A stretch of 64,000 nt of DNA from Agromyces sp. S2-1-8 (GTDB lineage: Bacteria; Actinomycetota; Actinomycetes; Actinomycetales; Microbacteriaceae): NCBI RefSeq assembly GCF_021129215.1, contig NZ_JAJOLP010000001.1, forward strand, positions 1-64,000, read 5' to 3'. Below, one piece after another: positions 9,010 through 17,745 of this stretch. The position numbers were made by a program, and so were the translations under genes. Positions within the stretch are counted from its first letter, which is position 1. Each line of letters begins with the position of its first letter. Below the pieces are notes generated by a model. It had not been told where the DNA came from, ran no database searches, and saw only the letters and a program-made list of their open reading frames with translations.

Positions 9010-10908
9010 CTACTCGGCGACGGAGGCGAGCTCGCGCTGCTCCTCGAGGCCCTGCGCGGCGACCGCGCGGGTCGCGGGCGCCGGCGGGTCGTTCGGCACC
9101 GCCGCGGTGGCGCGCGTGCCGAGGCCGGGGATCGTCAGGCGACGCCGGGCGCGCCCGATCGCCCGCAGCGACACCGCCCACTGCAGTCCGTAGCCGATCG
9201 CGAACACGAGCAGCGTGAAGATGAGCGCCATCGCCGCGCCCTGGTCGGGTTGGTAGAGCTGCGCCGACCGCGGGCTGATCATGGCGTACATGTAGACCGA
9301 GAGCGGGCGCGACTCGGGCGTCGCGAGGAACGCCGGCAGCGTGAACTCGTTGGTGCCGAGGATGAACATCTGGATCCACACCGCGAAGACCGTCGGCAGC
9401 AGCAGCGGCACGACCACCCGGCGGAAGCCCTCGAGCGGGCTCGCGCCGCTCACGAGCGCGGCCTCCTCGAGCTCCTTGCGGATCTGCAGGGTCGCGCTGT
9501 AGCCCGAGCGGTACGCGATCGAGACCCGGTACGAATAGGCGATCACGAGCGCCACGATGGTGCCGGCCAGCGGGATCACCGGGTTGATCACGAGGAAGGT
9601 GAGGAACATCGCGAAGCCCGCGATGACCGCCGGGATCGCGACCGACGACGAGGCGAAGAGGTCCATGCCCTTCGACCAGCCGGTGCGACGGCCCCGCGCG
9701 ATGCCGTAGGCGAGCACGGTCGCGGCGACGCACGCGATCGTGGCGCTCGCGCCCGCGATGAGGAGCGTGCGGCCGAGCGACGCCCAGAACTCGGGGTCGG
9801 CGAGCACCTCGCCGAAGGCGCCCCACTGCGTCTGCGACGCGAGCGCCTCGAACGAGAACGCGATCGGGTACGGCGTGATCGCCGACCAGAGCAGCGCGAA
9901 CATCGGCAGGATCGCGGTGAGCAGCACGAAGACGAAGACGGCGACGAGCACCGGGACCTTCCACGCGCCGAGCTTCATGATCGTCGGCCGGAAGCCCTTG
10001 CCCGAGATCGAGGCGCGCCGTTCGGCACTGCGGGTGGCGCGGAGGTAGATCACGAAGGCGATCGTCGTGATGACGAGGAACACGCAGCCCCATGCCGCGG
10101 CGAGTCCGTACTGCGGCAGCTCGCCGGCACCCGCGCTGATGAGGTTCCAGAGCTTGAGGGCGAAGATGTTCTTGCCCGCCTCCTGGCCGAACAGCAGCGG
10201 GATCTCGAGGCTGCCGAGGCCGAGGATTCCGGTCAGCACCGCGACGCCGAGCAGGCCCGGCCAGAGCATCGGCAGGGTGACGCGCCTGAGGGTCTGGCCC
10301 CACGACGCTCCCGAGACCCGCGCCGACTCCTCGAGCGAGCCGTCCATCGACGTGAGGATCGGCACGATCATGAGGAACGGGAACGTCACGTTCGTGAGCG
10401 ACTGCACGACGGTCATCGTCGCGAACGAGTACGGGTCGATGACGAGGTCGCCCGGCAGCAATCGCAGCAGCTGGTTCAGCACGCCCGACTCGGGCGAGAG
10501 CATCAGCTGGTACGCCTGCGCCTTCACGATGGGCGGGATGATGAACGGCACGACGACGAGCACCGAGATCACCCGCCGGAACGGCACGTCGGTGCGCACC
10601 GTCACCCAGGCGAGGCCGAAGGCCAGCAGCAGCGAGATGATCGTCGAGCCGCCGACGAAGACGGCGGTCGAGCCGAGCACGGCCCAGAAGTCCTCGCGCA
10701 GCTCCCACAGGGTGACGAAGTTGTCGGCCGACCACTTCGCCGTCGACACGCCGAACGGCAGGAACGGACCGCGGAACGCCGTGATCACCTGCACGGCCAG
10801 CGGGATCGCGAGGAGGAGGAAGATCACCGCTCCCGCGATGACCGTCGCGATCTTCATTCCGGTCGGCCGGGTGCGCCCGACCTCCGTGGTCCGTCCTGCC
10901 GTCGACAT
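9010..10908 (-). CDS. ABC transporter permease, two fused inner-membrane domains (Fe3+/polyamine type)
   Basis: 632 residues with about 12 membrane segments forming two consecutive binding-protein-dependent permease domains (about 15-300 and 330-600). Each has an EAA-type coupling loop: 'LEESARVSGASWGQTLRRVTLP' in the first half and 'ELEEAALVSGASPLEGFRRVV' in the second (given here only as landmarks). This duplicated arrangement is typical of FbpB/AfuB and some phosphonate and polyamine systems. It starts 4 bases after the binding-protein stop. Because it neighbours the putrescine operon, a nitrogen-containing ligand is possible, but iron or another small anion complex fits the family equally well. 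Confidence 0.85.
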   Translation of the reverse strand: MSTAGRTTEVGRTRPTGMKIATVIAGAVIFLLLAIPLAVQVITAFRGPFLPFGVSTAKWSADNFVTLWELREDFWAVLGSTAVFVGGSTIISLLLAFGLAWVTVRTDVPFRRVISVLVVVPFIIPPIVKAQAYQLMLSPESGVLNQLLRLLPGDLVIDPYSFATMTVVQSLTNVTFPFLMIVPILTSMDGSLEESARVSGASWGQTLRRVTLPMLWPGLLGVAVLTGILGLGSLEIPLLFGQEAGKNIFALKLWNLISAGAGELPQYGLAAAWGCVFLVITTIAFVIYLRATRSAERRASISGKGFRPTIMKLGAWKVPVLVAVFVFVLLTAILPMFALLWSAITPYPIAFSFEALASQTQWGAFGEVLADPEFWASLGRTLLIAGASATIACVAATVLAYGIARGRRTGWSKGMDLFASSSVAIPAVIAGFAMFLTFLVINPVIPLAGTIVALVIAYSYRVSIAYRSGYSATLQIRKELEEAALVSGASPLEGFRRVVVPLLLPTVFAVWIQMFILGTNEFTLPAFLATPESRPLSVYMYAMISPRSAQLYQPDQGAAMALIFTLLVFAIGYGLQWAVSLRAIGRARRRLTIPGLGTRATAAVPNDPPAPATRAVAAQGLEEQRELASVAE

Positions 10909-10912
10909 GTCC

Positions 10913-12079
10913 TTACCCGTTCAGTGCCGCGTCGGCGGCGTTGATCATCGCGATCCACTCGTCGCGGTTGTCGGGCGACTCGATGTTCGTCGTGCCGTCG
11001 AGTCCCTCGAGCAGTGCGTCGGCGTTCGTCTTCATGAGGCCGGTCGCCTCGTCGAAGACCGTCGACGGCAGGCCCGCGTAGGGCACCTGCATCGTCGAGA
11101 ACTGCTCGTCGGTCATGCGCAGGTGCAGCCAGTCGGGGTTGTACGCGTTCCAGAGCACCCAGAGCATCGCACCGGCCTGGTTCTTCGCGTCGACGTTCAC
11201 GCCCGAGAACTGCGCGAAGACGGGTCCGTCCTCGTAGGGCTGCACCGTGAGGCTCGGGTTCGGGTTGAAGAGGGTCTGACCGAGCGCGATCGGCACGTCG
11301 CCGTTCGAGAGCGGCGAGTCCTGGTCTTCGAGCACCTGCAGGGTGCCCGACGACTTCAGCTCGTCGATGAGGTCGACCATCGCGTCTTCGCCGTCGGCCA
11401 TGCCGACGCCCGAGAACACGTTCGCGTTGTAGCTCGCGACCGAGACCTTGCCCTCGTACTCGGGGGCGAGCAGGCCCTCGAGCGTGGGCGGCGCCTCGAC
11501 CTTGTCGGTGTTGACCTGCATGAGCGAGCCGTTGATGCTGTCGGGCAGCATGCCGGTCGAGCCGAGCGTCAGGAACTCCTCGGGCACGCCGAACTTCGTC
11601 CAGTCCACGTCGGCCCAGTAGCCTTCGTCGGTCATCGCGGCCGACGAGACGATCGACCCCGAGATGACGTCGGTGTTGCGGGCGCCGGTGGCCTTCGCCG
11701 AGATGATCGCCGACGACAGGTTGTAGGTGAGGCCCTGCGTCTCGATCGTGAGGTCGGGGTACTTCTTGTTGAACTCCGCGATGACCTCGGGCGAGAGCTC
11801 GTACCAGTCCCAGATGACGAGGCGACCCCCGTCGGTCTCCTTCGCCTGCTCGTAGAGCGCGTCCATCTGCTCGTCGATCGCGGGCCAGATGTCGTCGTAG
11901 AAGTTCTCGCAGCGGGTGACGGGGCCGACCTCGACCGACTCGCACGCGCCGGCCTTCGCGGCGTCGCCGGAGGGCTCGATGGCCTGGGGGGTCGACGACG
12001 GCGTGCTGCACGAGCTGAGCAGCAGCATGCCGGTCGCGGCGAGGGCGATGAGTCCGCCTCGTGCTGTGGGTGTTCTCAT
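10913..12079 (-). CDS. ABC transporter substrate-binding lipoprotein
   Basis: 388 residues. The signal peptide ends in a lipobox 'LLLSSC', giving lipidated Cys24. The mature protein has the family 1/6-type solute-binding pattern: 'GRLVIWDWYELSPEVIAEF', 'KYPDLTIETQG', 'NTDVISG'. It is encoded between the ATPase and fused permease genes of the same operon and should deliver the ligand at the outer membrane-facing side of the cell membrane. The residues that would coordinate Fe3+ (paired tyrosines) cannot be assigned by eye, so the ligand is open. Confidence 0.82.
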   Translation of the reverse strand: MRTPTARGGLIALAATGMLLLSSCSTPSSTPQAIEPSGDAAKAGACESVEVGPVTRCENFYDDIWPAIDEQMDALYEQAKETDGGRLVIWDWYELSPEVIAEFNKKYPDLTIETQGLTYNLSSAIISAKATGARNTDVISGSIVSSAAMTDEGYWADVDWTKFGVPEEFLTLGSTGMLPDSINGSLMQVNTDKVEAPPTLEGLLAPEYEGKVSVASYNANVFSGVGMADGEDAMVDLIDELKSSGTLQVLEDQDSPLSNGDVPIALGQTLFNPNPSLTVQPYEDGPVFAQFSGVNVDAKNQAGAMLWVLWNAYNPDWLHLRMTDEQFSTMQVPYAGLPSTVFDEATGLMKTNADALLEGLDGTTNIESPDNRDEWIAMINAADAALNG

Positions 12080-12137
12080 GATCCGGATGTCCTCTCTGAC
12101 GTGGATCTCGGTGGGTGGGGTGAATCGGGTGGAACTC

Positions 12138-13280
12138 CTAGTCGGCGAGCACGCGGCACGCCGGGGGCGCGAGCTCGATGAACACCGAGCTCCCGTTCGC
12201 GGGCGAGTCGAGGGGCGCGCCGCGCGCGACGAGCGTGCCGGCGACGGCCCGCCCGTCGAGCACCTCGACTTCGACCTCGACGATCTCGCCGAGGAACTCG
12301 ACGCGCACGACCCTGGCGGGCAGCACGTTCGGCCGGTCGGGCGCGGTCTCGTGCCAGCGCACGCTCTCGGGCCGGAAGGTGACGGTGACCTCGCTGCCCG
12401 TGCCGAGCTCGGCCGGGCAGGGGGTCACGAGCTTCGTGCCGAACGCCGAGACGATCGCGTCGCCGTTCGCGTCGCGCCCCTGCACGACCGCGGGGATCAT
12501 GTTGACCCGTCCCACGAAGTCGGCGACGAAGCGGTCGGCCGGCTGGTAGTAGAGCTCGCGCGGCGTCGCCTCCTGCACGATGCGGCCCCCGTTCATGACC
12601 GCGACCCGGTCCGACATCGACAGCGCCTCCGACTGGTCGTGCGTGACGTAGAGCGCGGTGATGCCGAGCTGCTGCTGCAGCCGGCGCAGCTCGTTGCGCA
12701 TGGTGTCGCGGAGCTTCGCGTCGAGGTTCGAGAGCGGCTCGTCGAGCAGCAGCAGCTTGGGCCGGTGGGCGAGCGCGCGGGCGAGCGCGAGGCGCTGCTG
12801 CTGCCCGCCCGAGAGGGCGGTCGCGGGCCGGTGCGCGTAGCCGTCGAGCTGCACGAGCTCGAGCGCCTCCATCGCGCGTTTCCTCGCCTCCTGCTTCGGC
12901 AGCCGGCTGCCCGACACCTGCAGCGGGAACACCGCGTTGGCGAAGACGCTCATGTGCGGCCAGATCGCGTAGTTCTGGAAGACCATGCCGACGTCGCGCT
13001 TGTCGGGCGAGACGTGCGACGACGCGGTCGAGAGCACCCTGCCGTCGAGCGAGATGGTTCCGCCGTTGCTCGTCTCGAGCCCGGCGACGCACCGCAGCGT
13101 GGTCGTCTTGCCGCAGCCCGAGGGGCCGAGCAGCGACGTGAACGTGCCGGGCTCGATCGTGAAGGTCACGCCCTTGACGACGGGCACGTCGGCACCGTCG
13201 AGCGAGTAGTGCTTCTCGAGGCCGTCGACGATCAGGCGTCCGCCTCCGTCTGCTGCGGTCGTGGGGTGCGGCGTCGTCAC
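12138..13280 (-). CDS. ABC transporter ATP-binding protein (FbpC/PotA type, with TOBE domain)
   Basis: 380 residues. Walker A 'GPSGCGKTT' (about residue 52), Q-loop 'VFQNYAIWPHMSV', signature 'LSGGQQQRLALARAL', Walker B 'LLLLDEPLSNLD' and H-loop 'YVTHDQSEAL'. After residue 240 comes the 'DFVGRVNMIPA' start of a C-terminal TOBE-like regulatory domain. This arrangement is shared by iron, polyamine, thiamine and phosphonate importers. It is the first gene of the three-gene transporter unit; binding-protein and permease genes follow 58 and 4 bases later. Confidence 0.88.
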   Translation of the reverse strand: MTTPHPTTAADGGGRLIVDGLEKHYSLDGADVPVVKGVTFTIEPGTFTSLLGPSGCGKTTTLRCVAGLETSNGGTISLDGRVLSTASSHVSPDKRDVGMVFQNYAIWPHMSVFANAVFPLQVSGSRLPKQEARKRAMEALELVQLDGYAHRPATALSGGQQQRLALARALAHRPKLLLLDEPLSNLDAKLRDTMRNELRRLQQQLGITALYVTHDQSEALSMSDRVAVMNGGRIVQEATPRELYYQPADRFVADFVGRVNMIPAVVQGRDANGDAIVSAFGTKLVTPCPAELGTGSEVTVTFRPESVRWHETAPDRPNVLPARVVRVEFLGEIVEVEVEVLDGRAVAGTLVARGAPLDSPANGSSVFIELAPPACRVLAD

Positions 13281-13356
13281 TGACGGCCTCCTTCGGTTTC
13301 GTATTCAGGATCCAGAAGAACGGTGCGGATGCCTCGGCGAGGCGTTGCGACGGCCA

Positions 13357-14895
13357 TCAGTGCTCGGCGCCCGAGGTCGAGACGGCGGTGCTGCCGGATG
13401 TCGTGGTCGCCGATGTCGCCGACTGCGACGCCGACGTTCGCTCGCCCCATCCGACGGTGACCTTCGGCTTCGCGAAGAACGCCACGACCCCGGCGCACAC
13501 CACGAACCCGGCGACCGCGAGCAGCAGCGACTGCGACATCGCGGCCGAGAACCCGCCCGCGAGCCCGGCCGGCAGCGCTCCCCCGCCCGCCCGGGCCGCG
13601 TCGGCGTCGAAGCCCGGCAGCTGCGCCGCGAGCGTGAGGCTCATGAGCGCGGCGATCGCGGCCGAGCCGAGCACCGACCCGACCTGGCGGGTCATCGTGT
13701 ACACGCCGGACCCGGCACCCGCCTGGTCGCGCGGCAGGTTGCGGGTCGCCGTCGACGCGAGCGGGGCGAAGACCCCCGAGATGCCGAGCCCGAGCACGGC
13801 CGACGGCAGGAGCAGCAGCCAGAGCGAGACATCCGGGCCCATGAGGGCGCTGTACCAGGACAGCGCGAGCGCCGATGTCGAGAGCCCGGCGAGCGACACC
13901 CACTTCGGGTCCACCCGATCGCTGAGCCGGCCGACGAGCGGCGCGAGCACGCCCGAGATCACGGCCATCGGGATGAGCATGAGCGCCGCCTGCGTCGGCG
14001 TGAGCCCGCGCGCCACCTGGAAGTAGAACGCGAGCGGCAGCGGCATGGCCGTCATCGCGAGCCCGACGAGCGAGATCGCGACGTTCGAGAGCGAGAAGTT
14101 GCGGTCGCGGAAGAGCCCGAGCGGCAGCAGCGGCTCGGCCCGGTTGAACGCCTGCCAGACCACGAACCCGGCGAGCACCACGATGCCGGCGACGATCATG
14201 CCCCACACGGTGACCGGGCCCGCGATCGTGCCCCAGTCGTACGTCTGCCCCTCCTGGATGCCGAAGACGACGAGGAACATGCCGACGGCGCTCAGCACGA
14301 CGCCCAGCCAGTCGAAGCGGTGCGCCCGCGTCTCGAGGTCGGGCACGAGTCGCCACGCGGCGACGAAGGCGACGATGCCGACCGGCACGTTGACGAAGAA
14401 CACCCACTGCCAGCCGAGGGAGTCGACGAGCACGCCGCCGAGGATCGGGCCGACGAGCGTCGCGACCCCCGCGACCGAGCCCCAGAGGCCCATCGCCGCG
14501 CCGCGCTGCCGGGGCGGGAAGACGCGCGTGATCACGGCCATCGTCTGCGGGGTCATGAGGGCGGCGCCGAATCCCTGCAGGGCGCGCGCCGCGATCAGCA
14601 GCGCGATCTCGCCCGAGAGCCCGCACCACAGCGAGGCGAGCGTGAACACGACCAGCCCCACGAGGTAGACCCGCTTGGGGCCGAACCGGTCGCCGAGGCG
14701 GCCCGTGATCAGCAGCGGAACGGCGTAGGCGAGCAGGTACGCGCTCGTCACCCAGATCACCGAGGTCAGGTCGGCGTCGAGGTCCTCGAGGATCGCCGGG
14801 TTCGCGATCGACACGATCGTCGTGTCGACGAGGATCATGAAGAACCCGATGACGAGCGCCCACAGGGCGGGCCACGGCCTGGCGGTCTGGTTCAT
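13357..14895 (-). CDS. MFS drug/metabolite exporter, DHA2 (EmrB/QacA) family
   Basis: 512 residues with about 14 membrane segments. Motif A appears as 'GRLGDRFGPKRVYL', motif C region as 'LVGPILGGVLVD', and the N-terminus shows 'FFMILVDTTIVSIANPAI', typical of proton-driven DHA2 exporters. The last 30 residues are Ser/Thr/Ala-rich and cytoplasmic. The gene follows the LVIVD-repeat gene by 50 bases on the same strand, so both may be one transcript. Substrate unknown; the proximity to an aromatic degradation operon allows export of an aromatic acid, but this is inference. Confidence 0.85.
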   Translation of the reverse strand: MNQTARPWPALWALVIGFFMILVDTTIVSIANPAILEDLDADLTSVIWVTSAYLLAYAVPLLITGRLGDRFGPKRVYLVGLVVFTLASLWCGLSGEIALLIAARALQGFGAALMTPQTMAVITRVFPPRQRGAAMGLWGSVAGVATLVGPILGGVLVDSLGWQWVFFVNVPVGIVAFVAAWRLVPDLETRAHRFDWLGVVLSAVGMFLVVFGIQEGQTYDWGTIAGPVTVWGMIVAGIVVLAGFVVWQAFNRAEPLLPLGLFRDRNFSLSNVAISLVGLAMTAMPLPLAFYFQVARGLTPTQAALMLIPMAVISGVLAPLVGRLSDRVDPKWVSLAGLSTSALALSWYSALMGPDVSLWLLLLPSAVLGLGISGVFAPLASTATRNLPRDQAGAGSGVYTMTRQVGSVLGSAAIAALMSLTLAAQLPGFDADAARAGGGALPAGLAGGFSAAMSQSLLLAVAGFVVCAGVVAFFAKPKVTVGWGERTSASQSATSATTTSGSTAVSTSGAEH

Positions 14896-14945
14896 GGTCG
14901 GCTTTCGCACGGGTCGGCTCTCACAGGGGGATGTCTCTGAGCCGA

Positions 14946-16571
14946 CTAGCTCGCGGCGGCGGCGCCCGCGTCGGGCAGGCCGGTGACGGGCTCGCCCAGC
15001 AGGGGCGTCGACACGGCGTAGATGCCGTGGTTCGCGAAGAGCCAGATCAGGTTGCGGTCCCACTCGACGAAGATGCCGTGCACCGGCGCTGCGAGGTCGT
15101 CGTCGTCCTTGAGGCCCATCGGCGGCACGAAGTAGGCGCCGACCTTCGGGTCCTCGGGGTCGCGGACGTCGAAGATCTGCAGCCCCGCCGCGTAGAACGC
15201 GTAGGGGATCACGCCGCCGTGCGGGGTGCCGGTGTTCGTGAAGTAGCCCGAGCGCTTCGGCCCGAACGACCCTCGGCGCTGCGCCCAGTCGGTGAAGGCG
15301 GCCTCGGCCGGCGGAAGCGGCCGGGGCAGGGTGCGCACGACCCGCGGGTTGGTCGGGTCGCTGACGTCGACCTGGTAGATCTCCTTCGCCGGCTCGTAGC
15401 AGTCGGTGTTCATCGGGTAGCCCGAGACGTAGACGTAGCCGGTCTCCTCGACCTGCGTCGTGTCGACGTTGTCGCCCTCCGTGCCGGCGACGCTCGTGGG
15501 CAGCTCGCACCATCCGACGTGGTGGATGTTCGCCGGGTCCGAGACGTCGAGCACGAAGAAGCCCTGGCCGCCCTGGGCGGCGTAGCCGTACTTCCAGCCC
15601 GACTCGACCGAGCGCGGCATGAACACGCCCATGCGCGAGCCGAACCAGCTCGTCTTGTTGTTCCACCGGTCGTTGCCGGCGAGGACCTCGGAGTCGTCCT
15701 CCTCACCCGCGCGGGTGCCGGGCACCCACCACTGCGAGAGCAGCTCGGGGTTCGCCGGGTCGGAGACGTCGTAGGCGGCGTGGCCGGCGGCCCACAGCGT
15801 CGTCCTGTACGGCTGGTTCGTGAAGGTGTTGTCGGGGGCCGTCGCGACGAAGAGGTACTTGTCGCCGTAGTAGACGGGCAGGTCGAGTACGCCGTTGCCC
15901 TCCTGGATCTCGTCCGGCCCATGGTTCGGGTCCGTCGAGATCTCGGTGAGCAGCGTCCAGTCGCGCGGGCTCGGCCCGTTCATCTCCCAGGTGCGGAAGC
16001 CGCGCAGGCCCTCCCACTCCAGCAGCTGCCCCTCGACGGTGTCGTCGGTCCACTTGTTGGCGACGCGCCCCTTGAGGAAGTAGCGCGGGGTCTCGCTGGC
16101 CTGGATGGCGATGTGCTTGCCGAGCTGCTCGTTCCACTGCACGGTGGTCGCGCCGAACTGCGGGCGGGGGTCGGTCCAGCCCCACTGCTCCTCGTCGACG
16201 ATCTTCAGGTCGCGCGGGTCGGTGATGTCGTAGAGCTTCCAGTGGTTGCCGCCGCCGTAGTGCAGCATGTACCGGGTGCCGTCGACGTCGTAGATGCACT
16301 GCCACGAGTGGCTCGTGTTGACGACGATCGGGTAGAACGCCTCGGCCTGCGCGTTGAGGGCGTAGGTCTCGGGGTCGCGGTAGTCGAGCTGGCCGGGCCA
16401 GTCGACGAACACGTCGCGCGGGACCGAGGGGGTCGAGGCCGGCGGCAGGAAGGTGCCGTCGGGCTGCATGCCCCAGCTCGCGGGGTCGGGGTCCGCCGGC
16501 TCGCCGGCCACCCGCTCGAAGTCCTCGGGGCGGTACTTCTTCGCGTCGGGAACGTAGGGAGAGCCGGCCAT
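14946..16571 (-). CDS. LVIVD-repeat, beta-propeller-like protein of unknown function
   Basis: 541 residues with no signal peptide or membrane segment. It contains recurring short units of the form 'YDVSDPANPELL', 'LDVSDPANIHHVG', 'VDVSDPTNPRVVR' and 'FDVRDPEDPKVGAY', which are LVIVD repeats and should form propeller blades. Many Trp, His and Tyr residues surround them. The start at 16571 has a good TGGAGG ribosome site. It lies between the DHA2 exporter and the LysR gene, whose other side faces the 3-hydroxyanthranilate operon. No catalytic motif was recognised; a ligand-binding or metal-dependent role is possible. Confidence 0.7.
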   Translation of the reverse strand: MAGSPYVPDAKKYRPEDFERVAGEPADPDPASWGMQPDGTFLPPASTPSVPRDVFVDWPGQLDYRDPETYALNAQAEAFYPIVVNTSHSWQCIYDVDGTRYMLHYGGGNHWKLYDITDPRDLKIVDEEQWGWTDPRPQFGATTVQWNEQLGKHIAIQASETPRYFLKGRVANKWTDDTVEGQLLEWEGLRGFRTWEMNGPSPRDWTLLTEISTDPNHGPDEIQEGNGVLDLPVYYGDKYLFVATAPDNTFTNQPYRTTLWAAGHAAYDVSDPANPELLSQWWVPGTRAGEEDDSEVLAGNDRWNNKTSWFGSRMGVFMPRSVESGWKYGYAAQGGQGFFVLDVSDPANIHHVGWCELPTSVAGTEGDNVDTTQVEETGYVYVSGYPMNTDCYEPAKEIYQVDVSDPTNPRVVRTLPRPLPPAEAAFTDWAQRRGSFGPKRSGYFTNTGTPHGGVIPYAFYAAGLQIFDVRDPEDPKVGAYFVPPMGLKDDDDLAAPVHGIFVEWDRNLIWLFANHGIYAVSTPLLGEPVTGLPDAGAAAAS

Positions 16572-16659
16572 GTCGCCTCCATTGGCAGCAGGTGAGTGGG
16601 ATCGTGACGACGCGGGGGCGCCGTAGATTCAGCGTCATCCGATCCAGCGATGCTGTCCA

Positions 16660-16688
16660 ATATCAATACGGCTCGGAGCCATGACCAA
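16660..16688 (-). promoter_or_regulatory. Candidate promoter/operator of the LVIVD gene
   Basis: On the minus strand, TTGGTC (16683-16688) and TGATAT (16660-16665) are 17 bp apart in an otherwise GC-rich gap. The spacer contains the perfect 11-bp palindrome GGCTCGGAGCC (16670-16680). The position in a rare A/T-rich island supports a promoter; the palindrome could be the LysR or another regulator site. Confidence 0.4.
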
Positions 16689-16711
16689 TCGGGCATATCG
16701 CCCAGCGTTCA

Positions 16712-17662
16712 TCAACCCGCGGAGTGCGCGTGCTCGCGCTCGAACTCGGCGAGCCGGGCACCCTCCTCCCGCAGGTGGGCGAGCAGCGCCGCCGCGGCGG
16801 CCGACGGCGCGCGGTCCTTCGGCATCGTGACCCCGACGGACCGCCGGATCGAGCTCAGCGCCGTCGGCAGGAGGCGCAGCTCCTTGTCGTCGACCGCGAC
16901 GAACATCGGCAGCGCCGCGATGACGTCGGTCGTCACGAGCAGGTTCCGCAGCGTCAGCATCGAGGTGCACTCGACGCGGTCGGCGGGCAGCGGCAGCCCC
17001 TCGTGGAAGAACACGGCCTCGAGCTCGGCGCGCAGCGCCGTCTGGGCGACGGGGAAGATCCACGGGTACGCGACGAGGTCGGCGAGCGCGGTCGAACGAT
17101 GGTGCACGGGATGCCCCGCCCTCGCGACGAGCCGGATCGGCTCCTGGTGCAGCCGCTCCTGCTCGAGCCTGACCGGCACGCTCGACGAGAGCCGGCCGAC
17201 GGTGAGGTCGAGGTCGCCCGCGAGCAGCAGCTGCTGCAGGGTGTCGGGCGTGCCCTCGCGCACGACGACGGTGAGTCGCGGGTGCTCCCGCTTGAGCCCG
17301 GCGATCGCCCTCGGCAGCAGCAGGTTCGAGCCCGCGAGGTGCGTGCCGACCGTCACGGTGCCGAGCTGGCCCGACTGCAGCAGCCGCACCTCCTCGCCCG
17401 CGACGCGGAGCTCGGCGAGCACCGACCTGGCGCGCTCGATGAACGGACGGCCGTACTCGGTCGGCGTCACACCCCGCGGCAACCGCTCGAACAACGGCAC
17501 CCCGAGGATCTCCTCGGCCTCGCGGAGCCCGCGGGTCACGACGGGCTGGGTGATGTGCAGCGCCTCGGCGGCGCGCACGAGCGTGCCCTCGTCGGCGATG
17601 GTGGTGACGAGCACGAGATGCCGGATCTTGAGCCGGCCGTCCAGGAGTCGATCGGTGGCCAT
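16712..17662 (-). CDS. LysR-family transcriptional regulator (GbpR/PcaQ-like)
   Basis: 316 residues. The winged HTH is at 13-72 ('EGTLVRAAEALHITQPVVTRGLREAEEILGVPLFER' is the recognisable stretch, seen as 'ALHITQPVVTRGL' at its core), followed by a LysR substrate-binding domain starting 'GTVTVGTHLAG'. It is transcribed divergently from the 3-hydroxyanthranilate operon with only 83 bases between starts, the classic layout for a LysR activator responding to a pathway intermediate. Its -10 (TATAGT, 17671-17676 on the minus strand) is 8 nt before the ATG, so the mRNA is probably leaderless. Confidence 0.88.
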   Translation of the reverse strand: MATDRLLDGRLKIRHLVLVTTIADEGTLVRAAEALHITQPVVTRGLREAEEILGVPLFERLPRGVTPTEYGRPFIERARSVLAELRVAGEEVRLLQSGQLGTVTVGTHLAGSNLLLPRAIAGLKREHPRLTVVVREGTPDTLQQLLLAGDLDLTVGRLSSSVPVRLEQERLHQEPIRLVARAGHPVHHRSTALADLVAYPWIFPVAQTALRAELEAVFFHEGLPLPADRVECTSMLTLRNLLVTTDVIAALPMFVAVDDKELRLLPTALSSIRRSVGVTMPKDRAPSAAAAALLAHLREEGARLAEFEREHAHSAG

Positions 17663-17670
17663 GCCGCAGG

Positions 17671-17739
17671 ACTATAGCCGAAAGGGCATGGCAGTGCAGC
17701 AAGAGAGTATTTGTCGGCATCCCTCCGCCTTCCTAGCCT
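17671..17739. promoter_or_regulatory. Divergent promoters between lysR and the 3-hydroxyanthranilate operon
   Basis: Plus strand: TTGTCG (17711-17716), 17-bp spacer, TAGCCT (17734-17739), then 6 nt to the ATG at 17746, so the start site falls at or near the first base of the start codon. Minus strand: TATAGT (complement of 17671-17676), then 8 nt to the lysR ATG. Both transcripts would be leaderless. The LysR site should lie in the roughly 35 bases between them, but no unambiguous T-N11-A palindrome stands out. Confidence 0.6.
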
Positions 17740-17745
17740 GAAGCC

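Noticed and set aside
9010-13280. Calling the ABC operon a putrescine transporter (pot genes)
   Set aside because: The fused permease and binding protein also fit iron and phosphonate systems; proximity alone is not enough.
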